In this document: positions 1 through 9,443 of the stretch, one piece after another
Layout of the letters: the number at the start of each line of letters is the position of its first letter
Numbering within the stretch: position 1 is the stretch's first letter
Source: Pedococcus sp. 5OH_020
Lineage (GTDB): Bacteria > Actinomycetota > Actinomycetes > Actinomycetales > Dermatophilaceae
Length of the DNA: 64,000 nucleotides
Assembly (NCBI RefSeq): GCF_027812955.1
Contig: NZ_JAPYZV010000001.1
Coordinates: 547,769-611,768, forward strand
Direction of reading: 5' to 3'
Program-made: the position numbers and the translations under genes
The notes under the pieces: generated by a model
Databases searched by the model: none
What the model was told of the DNA's origin: nothing
What the model saw: only the letters and a program-made list of their open reading frames with translations

Positions 1-450
1 GTGCCGCAGGGCAAGGTAGCCGTTGCGGTCCAGCTCAGCGACCCCGCGCGTGTCGGCAGCTTCGTGACGCCGGGTACCCACATTGCGATCTTCGACTCCT
101 ACAAGATCAAGGCCCTCGGCGACTCCAAGCAGGCGAAGGAGCTCAACGACGGCGACATCAAGGGCACCAGCCTGCTGCTTGACGACGTCCTCGTCATCGG
201 CATGGGCAGCAGCGCCCTCAACCCGGGCGGCCAGCAGGCGCCGGCAGGCTCCAAGGAGGTTCCCGCGCCGCAGTCGGCTCCGAGCTTCCTCGTCACCGTG
301 GCCGTGACACCGACGGAGTCTGCACGGCTTGTCCATGCGATTGCCACCGGCAGCCTTTACGCCGTCCTCCGCAGCTCCGACCTCAAGATGGCCGGCACGC
401 CCCTGGTGACCGACCTGAACCTCTTCGACCTCTCGGCGGTGGGCAAGTGA
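1..450 (+). CDS. cpaB: CpaB/RcpC-type Flp pilus assembly protein (C-terminal part, cut by window edge)
   Basis: This is the C-terminal ~149 residues of a CpaB/RcpC-like protein; the true start lies before the window. The visible part has the RcpC/CpaB beta-rich region with a conserved VAVAVQLSDPARVGSFVTPG stretch and a later LVTVAVTPTESARLVHA segment, typical of the domain after the SAF domain. In Tad systems CpaB sits in the envelope and helps stabilise the secretin or pilus channel; in Gram-positives its exact role is unclear. Its stop overlaps the next gene by 4 bases, and cpaE, cpaF, tadB and tadC homologues follow, so the operon context supports the call. Confidence 0.8.
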   Translation: MPQGKVAVAVQLSDPARVGSFVTPGTHIAIFDSYKIKALGDSKQAKELNDGDIKGTSLLLDDVLVIGMGSSALNPGGQQAPAGSKEVPAPQSAPSFLVTVAVTPTESARLVHAIATGSLYAVLRSSDLKMAGTPLVTDLNLFDLSAVGK

Positions 451-1637
451 CGCTTCTCTGGGACAACGACCCCACGTCGGGTGACCGGTACGCCTTCGCT
501 CTGGGCGGTGACATCAGCCCGGTGGAGAACCTCGCCGCCGCCGCGCGGAGCCTGCAGGAGTCGGCAGACCCGCTGATGGTGATCGGGCCGGACATCGACA
601 TGCAGTCCGCCTGCGACCTCTCCGAGCTTGCGCGAGTGGAGCGGCCCGAGCTGGGCGTCATCCTCCTGCGTCGCCGCGTGGATGTGGCAGTGCTCGGCCA
701 AGCCCTTCGAGCCGGCATCCGCGAGGTCCTGACGGCCGACGACCTGACCGGGTTGGCCGAGGGAGTCCGCCGGAGCCTGGAGCTGTCGGCAAAGGTCGCC
801 GGTCACGTGACCGAGGGAGGGACAGCAGAGGGGCGTATCGTGACGGTCTTCTCCGCCAAGGGAGGCGTGGGCAAGACCACCTTCTCCACCAACCTCGGTG
901 CCTACCTGGCCTCTCAAGGCTCCAAGGTGCTCCTCATGGACCTCGACCTGGCCTTCGGCGACGTCGCCATCAGCCTCCAGCTGCTCCCGCAGAACTCGAT
1001 GTCGGACCTGATCGCCATGGGCGGGCACGTCGACGCGCAAGGTCTGTCCTCGATCGTCACCAAGCACGAGAGCGGGCTCGACGTCGCCGCGGCGCCATCG
1101 GAGCCAAGTGACGCAGACCGGATCCCCGGCGCCCTGGTGGGCGAGGCCCTTCGCGTGGCGCGACGTCACTACGACTACGTGGTGGTCGACACCCCTCCGG
1201 CCTTCACGGAGCACGTCCTGGCCGCCTTCGATGTCAGCGACCTCCTCATCCTCATCGCGACGCTTGACATCCCCGCGGTGAAGAACCTCCGGCTCAGCCT
1301 GGACACGCTCGACCTCCTGGGCAACCCCCGGGAGAGCCGGGTGGTCGTCCTGAACCGGTCGGACGCGAAGGTAGGCCTGCGGTCCGAGGACGTCGTGGCC
1401 GCCATCCGCCAGGACATCGCCGTCATGGTTCCCAGCAGCCCGGCGGTCCCGGCATCGATCAACCGCGGCGTCCCGATCGTCCTTGACGAGCCGAAACATC
1501 CGGTGAGCGGAGCGTTGCGCGAGCTCGCGGACCGCTTCGTGAAGGTTCAAGCCAACTCGGGGGCTCCTCGGGGCACTGAGCAGGCGCAGCCGGCCAAGCG
1601 GGAACGGTGGAGCCTTGCCCGAGGAGGTAAGCGATGA
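447..1637 (+). CDS. cpaE: CpaE/TadZ-like MinD/ParA-family ATPase of the Tad pilus system
   Basis: A 396-aa protein. Residues ~30-115 look like a degenerate receiver-type domain, as in TadZ/CpaE. Residues ~133-360 form a MinD/ParA ATPase with the deviant Walker A motif SAKGGVGKTT at ~136-145, a DLDLAFGD segment and a VVVDTPP Walker B-like segment. TadZ proteins localise the Tad secretion machine in the cell. The GTG start overlaps the preceding stop (GTGA), and the gene ends inside the start of cpaF (4-base overlap), indicating translational coupling. The C-terminal ~30 residues are basic and rich in Gln and Ala and look disordered. Confidence 0.88.
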   Translation: MTLLWDNDPTSGDRYAFALGGDISPVENLAAAARSLQESADPLMVIGPDIDMQSACDLSELARVERPELGVILLRRRVDVAVLGQALRAGIREVLTADDLTGLAEGVRRSLELSAKVAGHVTEGGTAEGRIVTVFSAKGGVGKTTFSTNLGAYLASQGSKVLLMDLDLAFGDVAISLQLLPQNSMSDLIAMGGHVDAQGLSSIVTKHESGLDVAAAPSEPSDADRIPGALVGEALRVARRHYDYVVVDTPPAFTEHVLAAFDVSDLLILIATLDIPAVKNLRLSLDTLDLLGNPRESRVVVLNRSDAKVGLRSEDVVAAIRQDIAVMVPSSPAVPASINRGVPIVLDEPKHPVSGALRELADRFVKVQANSGAPRGTEQAQPAKRERWSLARGGKR

Positions 1638-3010
1638 GTCTCGCCGACCGGCTGGACAGTGTCCGCCGACAGCAGCAGGCGGCCGCCGCCCCCCAGCAGC
1701 AGCGGAGCCCCAGTGCCCCCCAGGAGCGGCAACGGATCGTCGACCCGTTCGCGACGGTCAAGGCGAGCGTCCACCAGGCGCTGCTCGACTCGTTGGGCCC
1801 CCAGCTGTACGACCCGCATCTGGACCAGACGGAGCTGGAGACGCGGGTCCGGCACACCCTGCAGGAGGTCATCGACTCCGAGGAGACGCCACTCTCTCAT
1901 TCCGACCGCACTCGCATCGCGCAGGAGATCTCGGACGAGATTCTCGGCCACGGTCCGCTGGAGCCCCTGCTCCGTGACAGCGAGATCAGCGAGATCATGG
2001 TCAACGGCGCCGACATGATCTATGTCGAGCGTGCGGGCAAGCTCTACCCGGTCGAGACGCGGTTCTCCTCAGAAGCGCACCTGCGGCGCACGATCGACAA
2101 GATCGTGGGACGAGTCGGACGTCGCGTCGACGAGTCCAGCCCACTCGTGGACGCACGGCTGCCCGACGGTTCCCGAGTCAACGCCGTCATCCCGCCCATC
2201 GCGCTCGACGGTGCGATGCTCACCATCCGCAAGTTCTCGACCGACCCCTTCACCGACCGGGACCTGATCGCCTTCGGTACCTTCAGCCCCCGTGTTCGCG
2301 ACTTCCTCATCGCCTGCGTCAAGGGTCGCAGGAACATCGTGATCTCGGGTGGCACCGGCTCGGGAAAGACGACTCTCCTCAACGTCATCTCGAGCTTCAT
2401 CCCCGACGACGAGCGGATCGTGACCATCGAGGACGCCGCGGAGCTCCAGCTGAAGCAGGACCACGTTCTGCGACTGGAGTCGCGTCCGTCGAACATCGAG
2501 GGCAAGGGCGCAATCCCGATCCGGGAGCTGGTCAAGAACTCCCTGCGAATGCGCCCCGACCGCATCGTCGTCGGCGAGATCCGCGACGGCGCGGCGCTCG
2601 ACATGCTCCAGGCCATGAACACCGGTCACGACGGCTCCATCACCACCGTGCACGCCAACAGCCCTCGCGACAGCCTGTCCCGCCTCGAGACCCTGGTCCT
2701 CATGGCCGGCGTCGACCTACCGGTGCGGGCCATCCGGGAGCAGGTGTCGGGGGCGGTGGACCTGGTCATCCAGCAGGCGCGTCTGAAGGACGGTTCCCGC
2801 CGGATCACCGCCATCAGCGAGGTGGCAGGCATGGAGAGCGACGTCATCACCATGCAGGACCTGTTCACCTTCGACTTCGGCGCGGGGCGGGACGAGCAGG
2901 GGAGGTTCCGCGGCTCGCTGGTCAGCACCGGGCTGCGCCCCAAGTTCTCCCAGGAGCTGGTGGACCAGGGCATCGTCCTGCCGCCGGACATGTTCATCCG
3001 AGGAATGTGA
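1634..3010 (+). CDS. cpaF: CpaF/TadA-family secretion ATPase
   Basis: A 458-aa type II/IV secretion ATPase that should power assembly of the Flp pilus at the membrane. Residues ~1-60 are Gln/Ala-rich and variable; the N-terminal domain follows (~60-225, with MVNGADMIYVERAGK). The P-loop GGTGSGKTT is at ~239-247. The TIEDAAELQL Walker B/Asp box, the RMRPDRIVVGEIR motif and the His box TGHDGSITTVHANS are all present, so the enzyme looks complete. It is the intact paralogue of the disrupted gene at 47130. It overlaps both neighbours by 4 bases. Confidence 0.93.
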   Translation: MSLADRLDSVRRQQQAAAAPQQQRSPSAPQERQRIVDPFATVKASVHQALLDSLGPQLYDPHLDQTELETRVRHTLQEVIDSEETPLSHSDRTRIAQEISDEILGHGPLEPLLRDSEISEIMVNGADMIYVERAGKLYPVETRFSSEAHLRRTIDKIVGRVGRRVDESSPLVDARLPDGSRVNAVIPPIALDGAMLTIRKFSTDPFTDRDLIAFGTFSPRVRDFLIACVKGRRNIVISGGTGSGKTTLLNVISSFIPDDERIVTIEDAAELQLKQDHVLRLESRPSNIEGKGAIPIRELVKNSLRMRPDRIVVGEIRDGAALDMLQAMNTGHDGSITTVHANSPRDSLSRLETLVLMAGVDLPVRAIREQVSGAVDLVIQQARLKDGSRRITAISEVAGMESDVITMQDLFTFDFGAGRDEQGRFRGSLVSTGLRPKFSQELVDQGIVLPPDMFIRGM

Positions 3011-5022
3011 TGAGCCGGAAGCTTCGTGATCCACGCCTCGGTCGGGCTCCTGCGGTCCTCGCCGTCCTGCTATGCGTGCTCGGCGCTCTCACGGGCGTCC
3101 TGCTCACTCCTGTGACCGCCGGCGCTTCCCAGCCGCCCGTCGAGGCGACGCTGAGCGCTGTCCGTGCCACCAAGGGAAGCGTCACCGGTGTCCTCACCGT
3201 GCGGGAGGGCGGGTCACCGGTCGAGGTGAGTGCGGACACGGTGCGCAGCTCGGTGGGTGCCGTGGCGTCCCCGATCACGGTGTCCTCCGTCAACCGCACC
3301 AAGCGCGCCACCATGCTTGTCGTGGACACCAGTGGCTCCATGGGTGCCCAGGGGATGGCTACGGTCCGCCAGTCGGTCAAGGCATTCCTGGCAGATGCAC
3401 CGAAGGACGTGGCGGTCGGCCTGATCTCCTTCGCCGGAACCGCAGGCGTGGACGTCGCACCGACAGCGAACCGCTCCAAGATCCAGGCTGCCGTCAACGG
3501 CTTGGTGGCGCGCGGCGAGACGACGCTCTACGACGCCGTGGCGCTGGCTGGTCCCGCCATGGCGGGTTATCAGGACCGAAGCGTCGTGCTGCTGAGCGAT
3601 GGGGGAGACACCCGCAGCGCCACGGCGACCCGGGCCAGCGCTACTGCCTCGCTGACGCGCTACTCCGTGCGCGCAGAGGTCGTCGGCTTCAATACCGCGG
3701 ACAGCGACAACGCCGTGCTGCAGGGCTTCGCCAAGGCGGGCGGCGGCAGCGTCGCGGCGGCGGGTAACGAGGCCGCGGTCAAGGCAGCGTTCGAGGACGC
3801 CGCGAAGACGCTCGACGCGCAGTCCTCGTTCACCATCACCACGGATGGGTCCAAGGTCGGCGTTCAGACTGTCGTCGTGACCGGCACGGCGGGCGGGGCG
3901 CCGTTCACCGCTCGGGCCACCGTTGACCTGGGCGCCTCCGCTGCCCCCGTCCCCACTCCATCGTCGAGCACTCCGGCGAACGTCGCCTCCGATGAGCCGG
4001 CGGCCTCCGACCCACTCGCAGCGCCCAAGGGGCTGAACCCTGTGGTTCTGGTCGCGATGGGCGCAGTCGCCCTCGGTCTGCTGCTGCTTGTCGCTGCTCT
4101 CGCGGCTCCCAGCTTCCGGTCTGCGAGGAGCCAGCGCGTCAGCTCGATCGAGCGCTACGTGACACCTGGCGTCACCATGTCGACGGACACCGCGGCAGTC
4201 ACGGCGAGCTCGATCAGCAGCAGCCTGATCGACGTCGGAGAGCGGATCATGGAAGGGCGTGAGTCGACCGGGAAGACCATGGCGCTGATCGAGCGAGCGG
4301 ACCTGCCGCTGCGCGCTGGTGAGTGGTGGGTACTGCGCCTGGTCGCTCTGGTCCTCGGCGTCACCGGCGGCGTGGTCCTGTTCAGCGGCGGAGTCGTCAA
4401 GACGATCTTCGCCCTGGTGCTCGGGACGATCGTGGGCTGGCTCCTGCCGGCCGTCGTGCTGCGGTTCCTCGCCAAGCGCAGGGCCAAGAAGTTCGAGTCG
4501 CAGCTGCCGGACGTGCTCACCCTCGTGGCGAGCAGCCTCAGCACCGGCTTCTCATTGCTCCAGGCCCTCGACGCGGTCGCCAAGGACGCCGCCGACCCAG
4601 CCGCCAAGGAGTTCAGCCGTGCGCTCGCCGAGACGCGGATCGGAGCCGATGTGGGCGACGCCCTGGACCACATGTCCGGCCGGATGCAGAGCGACAACAT
4701 GAAGTGGACGGGTATGGCGATCCGAATCCAGCGCGAGGTCGGCGGCAACCTGGCCGAGACGTTGCGCACGACTGCCAAGACTCTTCGCGAACGCGAGGAG
4801 CTGGCCCGGCACGTTCGTGCTCTGTCAGCGGAGGGCCGCCTATCGGCCTACATCCTGATCGCGCTCCCCATCGGCATCTTCTTCTACACCATGAAGACGA
4901 ACCACGACTACGTGCAGCTGCTGTGGACGCGTCCCCTTGGTCTGGCGATGCTCGCCGGCGGCATCATCTCCCTGGGCCTGGGCATGGCCTGGATGCGCAA
5001 AGTCGTGGACGTCAAGGTCTGA
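3007..5022 (+). CDS. tadB: VWA domain fused to TadB-type (T2SS F) membrane protein
   Basis: A 671-aa fusion. Residues ~1-40 carry a signal peptide-like hydrophobic segment ending near TAGA. Residues ~95-270 are a von Willebrand factor A domain with the MIDAS motif DTSGSMG at ~107-113. After a beta-rich linker and a Pro/Ser stretch there is a membrane segment at ~345-365. The C-terminal half contains the T2SS F domain (~495-620, LPDVLTLVASSLSTGFSLLQ) between further membrane helices. Normal TadB proteins are ~300 aa and lack VWA. The fusion would place a metal-dependent adhesion or assembly domain outside the cell, tethered to the inner-membrane platform. Start could be GTG 3007 or ATG 3010. 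Confidence 0.87.
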   Translation: MMSRKLRDPRLGRAPAVLAVLLCVLGALTGVLLTPVTAGASQPPVEATLSAVRATKGSVTGVLTVREGGSPVEVSADTVRSSVGAVASPITVSSVNRTKRATMLVVDTSGSMGAQGMATVRQSVKAFLADAPKDVAVGLISFAGTAGVDVAPTANRSKIQAAVNGLVARGETTLYDAVALAGPAMAGYQDRSVVLLSDGGDTRSATATRASATASLTRYSVRAEVVGFNTADSDNAVLQGFAKAGGGSVAAAGNEAAVKAAFEDAAKTLDAQSSFTITTDGSKVGVQTVVVTGTAGGAPFTARATVDLGASAAPVPTPSSSTPANVASDEPAASDPLAAPKGLNPVVLVAMGAVALGLLLLVAALAAPSFRSARSQRVSSIERYVTPGVTMSTDTAAVTASSISSSLIDVGERIMEGRESTGKTMALIERADLPLRAGEWWVLRLVALVLGVTGGVVLFSGGVVKTIFALVLGTIVGWLLPAVVLRFLAKRRAKKFESQLPDVLTLVASSLSTGFSLLQALDAVAKDAADPAAKEFSRALAETRIGADVGDALDHMSGRMQSDNMKWTGMAIRIQREVGGNLAETLRTTAKTLREREELARHVRALSAEGRLSAYILIALPIGIFFYTMKTNHDYVQLLWTRPLGLAMLAGGIISLGLGMAWMRKVVDVKV

Positions 5023-5034
5023 GGTGGCTGAGGC

Positions 5035-5943
5035 ATGTTGATCTTCTCGCTCATTGCGATCTCACTGGCGTTGGTGACGCTCGTCATCGCCGTCGCGTGG
5101 GGCGCCGGTGAGGCCACTGGCGTGGCCCGCTCGCTGGCCCTGATCGAACGGCAGGTGGACACTCGCGAGGTGGGCCGCGCTGACCTACCCGCCATGGAGC
5201 GGCTGTTCGTCCCGCTCATGGCGAGGACCAGAGGACTGGCCTACCGGCTCTCGCCCAGCGGATCCTCGGAGCGGATGACGCGGCGGCTGGACCTCGCCGG
5301 GAACCCGGGGAACTGGACCGCGGAGCGGATCATGGGGGCCAAGGGCGGCCTGCTGCTCATGGTGGCGGCCGTAGGACTGCTCTTCGGTGGTATCGGGCTC
5401 AGAGGACTGCTCTTCGCAGTCGTGGGGGCGGTCGTCGGGTTCTTCCTCCCGGACCTCCTCCTGATGAACCTCGGCATGAAGCGCCAGGAGGAGCTGCGCC
5501 TCGGGCTGGCCGACGCTCTCGACATGCTGACGGTCTGCGTCGAGGCGGGACAGGGCTTCGACGCTGCGCTCCTCCAGGTTGCGCGAAGCGTGACCGGCCC
5601 CATCGCCGGCGAGTTCGCCCGCATCCTCTCAGAGATCCAGATCGGCAAGAGCCGTGGTCAGGCCTTCGCCTCGCTGTCCGAGCGCACGACCGTCCCGGAG
5701 GCCAAGAACTTCGTGAGCGCCCTCGTCCAGGCCGACCGGCTCGGTCTGCCCATCGGAAACGTCCTCCGTGAGCAGTCGAACCAGATGCGGCTCGTACGGC
5801 GTCAGCGTGCAGAGGAGAAGGCTCAGAAGGTGCCGGTCAAGATCCTCTTCCCGATGCTGCTGTGCATCTTCCCGGCGTTGTTCATCGTCATCATCGGCCC
5901 GGGTGCCATCCGGATGATCGACACCTTCAGCGGGCTCCACTAA
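5035..5943 (+). CDS. tadC: TadC-type inner-membrane protein (T2SS F family)
   Basis: A 302-aa membrane protein. There is a hydrophobic N-terminus, a helix pair around residues 100-145, a T2SS F domain at ~155-270 (LADALDMLTVCVEAGQGFDA) and a C-terminal helix (VKILFPMLLCIFPALFIVII). It starts 12 nt after the VWA-TadB gene with a short GAGG-type RBS. With TadB it should form the platform on which CpaF acts. It is the last recognisable gene of this operon; the pilin and TadE/F genes are not in the window. Confidence 0.9.
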   Translation: MLIFSLIAISLALVTLVIAVAWGAGEATGVARSLALIERQVDTREVGRADLPAMERLFVPLMARTRGLAYRLSPSGSSERMTRRLDLAGNPGNWTAERIMGAKGGLLLMVAAVGLLFGGIGLRGLLFAVVGAVVGFFLPDLLLMNLGMKRQEELRLGLADALDMLTVCVEAGQGFDAALLQVARSVTGPIAGEFARILSEIQIGKSRGQAFASLSERTTVPEAKNFVSALVQADRLGLPIGNVLREQSNQMRLVRRQRAEEKAQKVPVKILFPMLLCIFPALFIVIIGPGAIRMIDTFSGLH

Positions 5944-6017
5944 GGGTCGGCCCGCACGGCAAGGGGGCCTGCGGCGGTCTTGCATCACCCAGCGCCTCTC
6001 GCGGACCTTGCCTTGCC

Positions 6018-6041
6018 TGCCGGGTGCACCTCGGCCCGGCA
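6018..6041. terminator. Candidate bidirectional hairpin between tadC and a convergent regulator gene
   Basis: TGCCGGG (6018-6024) pairs with CCCGGCA (6035-6041) around a 10-nt loop, in the 111-bp gap between convergent genes. There is no T-tract, so intrinsic termination is only a guess. Confidence 0.3.
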
Positions 6042-6054
6042 AGGCCCACCCGTG

Positions 6055-6702
6055 CTATCGGGCCTGACCGACCGACCCGGCCTTGACGAGTCCCAGCCGC
6101 AACGCCGCCATCACCGCGGAGGCGCGGTTGTGGGCCCCGAGCTTCTCGTACACCTTCGACACGTGCGTCTTCACGGTGGACTCGCTCATGTACAGACGCT
6201 TGGCGACCGCCGCGATGGAGTCGCCGGCGACCAGCCTGTCGAGCACCTCCGCCTCCCGCGGCGTCAGCTTCGGCTTGTCGCTGGAGTCCCTGCGGCGCAG
6301 GGCCTCCGCCAACCCCGTCGCCATGAAGGCGTCGGGGGCGACGGCGGCACGACGCACCGCCGCGATCACCTCGTCAGACGGGGCGGACTTGAGCACCAGG
6401 GCGGACGCACCCAGGTCGAGTGCCTCCAGGAGGGTCTCGTCGTCGTTGTGCATGGTCAGCACGACGATCCCCAGACGCGGGGACGCCTCCCTGGCGGCGC
6501 GGGCGAGCACCAGCCCGGAGCCGTCCGGCATGGAGACGTCCACGACGAGGACGTGGATGAGGGTCTGCGCGAGGACGGCCTTCCCCTCGGCGATCCCGCC
6601 TGCCTGACCGACCACCGCCAGGTCCGGCTCGCTGTCGATCATCCGGCATACGGCTTCGCGGACCAGGGTGTGGTCGTCGATCACCACGACGTTGATAGTC
6701 AT
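6055..6702 (-). CDS. NarL/FixJ-family response regulator
   Basis: A 215-aa regulator. The receiver domain (~1-125) has the acidic pair in VIDDHTLVREAV and the phosphoacceptor Asp in VVDVSMPDGSG. The C-terminal LuxR-type HTH (~145-205) contains LTPREAEVLDRLVAGDS and STVKTHVSKVYEKLGAHNR. The start overlaps the end of the upstream histidine kinase gene by 4 bases, so the two form a pair in one transcript. The signal and targets cannot be read from the sequence. Confidence 0.93.
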   Translation of the reverse strand: MTINVVVIDDHTLVREAVCRMIDSEPDLAVVGQAGGIAEGKAVLAQTLIHVLVVDVSMPDGSGLVLARAAREASPRLGIVVLTMHNDDETLLEALDLGASALVLKSAPSDEVIAAVRRAAVAPDAFMATGLAEALRRRDSSDKPKLTPREAEVLDRLVAGDSIAAVAKRLYMSESTVKTHVSKVYEKLGAHNRASAVMAALRLGLVKAGSVGQAR

Positions 6703-8312
6703 GACGGTTGCGGGATCCTTTCGTTGGAGAGCGTGGCGGAGGGGGCGGCTCCGCGGGCGCGCAGGCGCATGCGAAGCGCGACCCCCTGGCCGGCGTACGG
6801 CTCGACGGAGATCTCACCACCCAGCGTCGTGAGCGGGTGGCTGCTGAAGTCACGGGGACCCAAGGCGCTGGTGCCGTCGTGGGCCACCCACATCTCCACG
6901 CGAGGCGCGGCGACGTTGAGCTTCACCTCGACGGTGGCGGCGTTGAAGGAGTGGCGGGCGTCGGCCAGCACCTGGAGGAAGAGGCGGTAGATCAGCACCT
7001 CGGTGTGGGCGGGCAGGCGGAAGCCCGTCTCGCTCAGGTCGATGCGGGTGGTCACCCCCGACGTGGAGCCGAAGTGCTGCAGCCGGGCCCCGATCAGGGC
7101 TCCGAGCCCTGTGTCGGGACGGACGGCGATGCGCAGGTCCGCGATGTGGAGCCGAAGGTCCGCCAGCACTCTCGACATCTCGGTCCGCAGTGCGTCGAGG
7201 TCCTCGGCCAAGGGGGAGCCCTGGTTGCGGGCCGTGCGGCGCAGTGAGTCGATGCCGAACCCCAGGGCGACCATCTCCTGCGCGATGCCGTCGTGCATCT
7301 CGCGGGCCAGGCGCTCCCGCTCCTCCAGTCCGGCCCGCTCGCGCAGTCCCGCGAACAGCACCGAGAGGTCGAGGTTGGCGGCGTGGCGGGCAGCCACCTC
7401 CGTGGCCGCTGCAAGGTTCTGGGCGCTGAAGGGAGTGACGAGCGGCCGGTCCGCCACGAGCAGCCCGAACCGGTCACCTCTGTTGTCCTTCAGGGGTACG
7501 ACGATCACGGAACGGGCGACGAGGTCGTCGGTCCACTCGGCCAAGGTGGGCACGCCCTCGGACCACGTCGTTGCCAGGACGGAGCCCTGCTCCATGGGAT
7601 CCGGCCACGGTGTCCGGTCCGCGCCCCGGATCGCGAGGGGGACCGCCGGGTCGGACCCGAACCCGACGAGCACGGCGCTGCGCGCGGAACGCATCTCTCC
7701 TGCGAGGTCCTGCAGCGCCATCTCGGCCGACGCCGGAGCGTCGAAGCCCGTGTCGAGAGTGTCCGCGAGCTCGTGCAGCCGGCGCAGCAGGGCGCCTGCC
7801 TCGGCCGCGTTGTTGGGGTCCGTGGACGAGGGCTCACCCTCCATCCGGTGGGACCAGGCGCCCAGCAGCCCCATGACCAGGGCCAGCAGCGCTCCGACGA
7901 GGATCCGCTGGCGCTCTCCCTCGCTGAGGCGTCCGAGCCACCACGCCACCGGCACCGCAGTGCCGAGCCCGACGGCGAAGGCCAGCAGTGCGCCACGACG
8001 CGCGAAGCGCAAGCCTGCATGGAAGGCGGGGATGAGCAGCAGACCCTTGGAGGAGGAGCCGGAATACCCCATGGCCACTCCGGCCACGAGACAGTTGGCG
8101 GCCAGGACGGCTAGCAGCTGGCGACGTTGGACGGCCCGGTTGTCATGCCCGACGTACTCGACGGCCGAGGCGGACAGGTCGAGGGTGACCACCAGGAGGA
8201 TCCAGGGCAGCCCCGTGATGAGCTCCCCTTCGAGCGCCGCGAACATCGCCACGACGACTGCGAAGCCCAGCCGAAGACGAGTGGAGAGGGCAGGGCGAGG
8301 CAGCCACCGCAT
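6699..8312 (-). CDS. NarL-type sensor histidine kinase (HisKA_3)
   Basis: A membrane sensor of 537 aa if translated from the ATG at 8312 (MRWLPRPALSTRLRLG). The in-frame region upstream (to 8363) is basic and probably not translated. Several hydrophobic segments occupy residues ~10-150. A GAF-like region follows, and then the HisKA_3 phosphoacceptor box REMHDGIAQE near residue 338. The HATPase region is weakly conserved; I see only a TLGGEISVEP-type G box, so ATP binding is less certain. It partners the overlapping response regulator downstream. Confidence 0.88.
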   Translation of the reverse strand: MRWLPRPALSTRLRLGFAVVVAMFAALEGELITGLPWILLVVTLDLSASAVEYVGHDNRAVQRRQLLAVLAANCLVAGVAMGYSGSSSKGLLLIPAFHAGLRFARRGALLAFAVGLGTAVPVAWWLGRLSEGERQRILVGALLALVMGLLGAWSHRMEGEPSSTDPNNAAEAGALLRRLHELADTLDTGFDAPASAEMALQDLAGEMRSARSAVLVGFGSDPAVPLAIRGADRTPWPDPMEQGSVLATTWSEGVPTLAEWTDDLVARSVIVVPLKDNRGDRFGLLVADRPLVTPFSAQNLAAATEVAARHAANLDLSVLFAGLRERAGLEERERLAREMHDGIAQEMVALGFGIDSLRRTARNQGSPLAEDLDALRTEMSRVLADLRLHIADLRIAVRPDTGLGALIGARLQHFGSTSGVTTRIDLSETGFRLPAHTEVLIYRLFLQVLADARHSFNAATVEVKLNVAAPRVEMWVAHDGTSALGPRDFSSHPLTTLGGEISVEPYAGQGVALRMRLRARGAAPSATLSNERIPQPS

Positions 8313-8429
8313 ACTCGCCTCCCGTCTCTTACCCCGGCGCCCAGCGGTTGCTCCACAGGCCAAGGCCCAGAGTAGTCGTGTCCACCCGTTCCTGGCTCGT
8401 TATCGCAGTCAACATGCCGAGCCGGCAAC

Positions 8430-9212
8430 ATGAGCCTGATGACGTTCAGCAGCCCCGCCTTGACCGCGCTCGTTGAGCTGGTTCTGCCGGGTGCCTGCGC
8501 GGCCTGCGGGGTCCCTGGTGCGCCCGTGTGTGGGTCCTGTCACCGTACGGTCGCCGGGTGCCTCTGGTCAGACGGGCCGGCCCTCGTGAGCCCCGACCCG
8601 CGCCCGGCCGGCCTTCCCGCGGTGTACGCGGCGGGCCGGTACGAAGGCCCCCTGGCCCGGTTGCTCACTGCCTACAAGGACGAGGACCGCCGGGACTGCG
8701 CCGGGCTGCTGGCAGACCGGCTGGGCGAGGCCCTCGACGCCGCCCTGGCCCGCAGTCCTCATGCCTGCCGCCTGATGGCGGATGGTCACCGGCCGCTGCT
8801 GCTGGTCCCCGTTCCGTCGTCGGCGGCGGCGCGCCGACGCAGGGGTGACGCGCCGCTGACCTCGCTGGCTCGCCAAGCGGCTAAGGGCTTCGCCCCGACG
8901 GAGCTGGTGTGCGCCGACGTGCTGCGCCCACGCCGCCGGGTGGCCGACCAGGCGGGGCTGGGGGCAGCCGAACGCAAGGCGAACCTCGAGCACTCGATGG
9001 AGGTCCGGCGCCGCTGCGCGGAGACGGTGCGCGGTCGGCTGTGCGTCGTCGTCGACGACGTCCTCACCACCGGGGCGACCCTCGTCGAGGCCGCTCGTGC
9101 ATTGCTGCAGGCCGGTGCGACCGGCGTGCTCGCAGCGACGATCTGTGCGACCCAGCGGCGTCATCCGGCTCGCGGCGAGACCGAGGGTCAAGACTCGCCA
9201 GCCTGCTCGTAA
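8430..9212 (+). CDS. ComF-family phosphoribosyltransferase-like protein
   Basis: A 260-aa protein. The N-terminal zinc-finger region has CAACGVPGAPVCGSC (four Cys). The C-terminal half is a type I PRTase fold with the PRPP-binding loop VVVDDVLTTGATL near residues 205-217. ComF proteins assist DNA uptake in naturally competent bacteria; in actinobacteria the function is not established. A ComF gene next to hpf and near secA matches the M. tuberculosis Rv3240c-Rv3242c order. The start is ATG at 8430; the next in-frame ATG is at 8439. Confidence 0.87.
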   Translation: MSLMTFSSPALTALVELVLPGACAACGVPGAPVCGSCHRTVAGCLWSDGPALVSPDPRPAGLPAVYAAGRYEGPLARLLTAYKDEDRRDCAGLLADRLGEALDAALARSPHACRLMADGHRPLLLVPVPSSAAARRRRGDAPLTSLARQAAKGFAPTELVCADVLRPRRRVADQAGLGAAERKANLEHSMEVRRRCAETVRGRLCVVVDDVLTTGATLVEAARALLQAGATGVLAATICATQRRHPARGETEGQDSPACS

Positions 9213-9443
9213 ACGTTGCGCCAGCCCGCCTGTCGCAATCGTCTGGTGTGGTCTACCGTCTGGGTATGGCCCCCCTGGCCCTCGTGGAGACCACGAAATC
9301 AGGGCGCCCCGGACGCGGTCCGTCTGGCGCTCGGCGGCAGGGAGCGAAGAGGGTCCAACCGCTCCGGCGGGGGTGGTGCCGCGGTTGATCCGGGCTGCGC
9401 CGCGCCCGACTCTCACATTCGCCGTAACCATGGAGGGACCACC

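Noticed and set aside
357-1550. Long open frame on the minus strand antisense to cpaE
   Set aside because: It is rich in Arg, His, Gly and Val as expected from the complement of GC-rich coding DNA, with no domain; the plus-strand gene has clear ATPase motifs.
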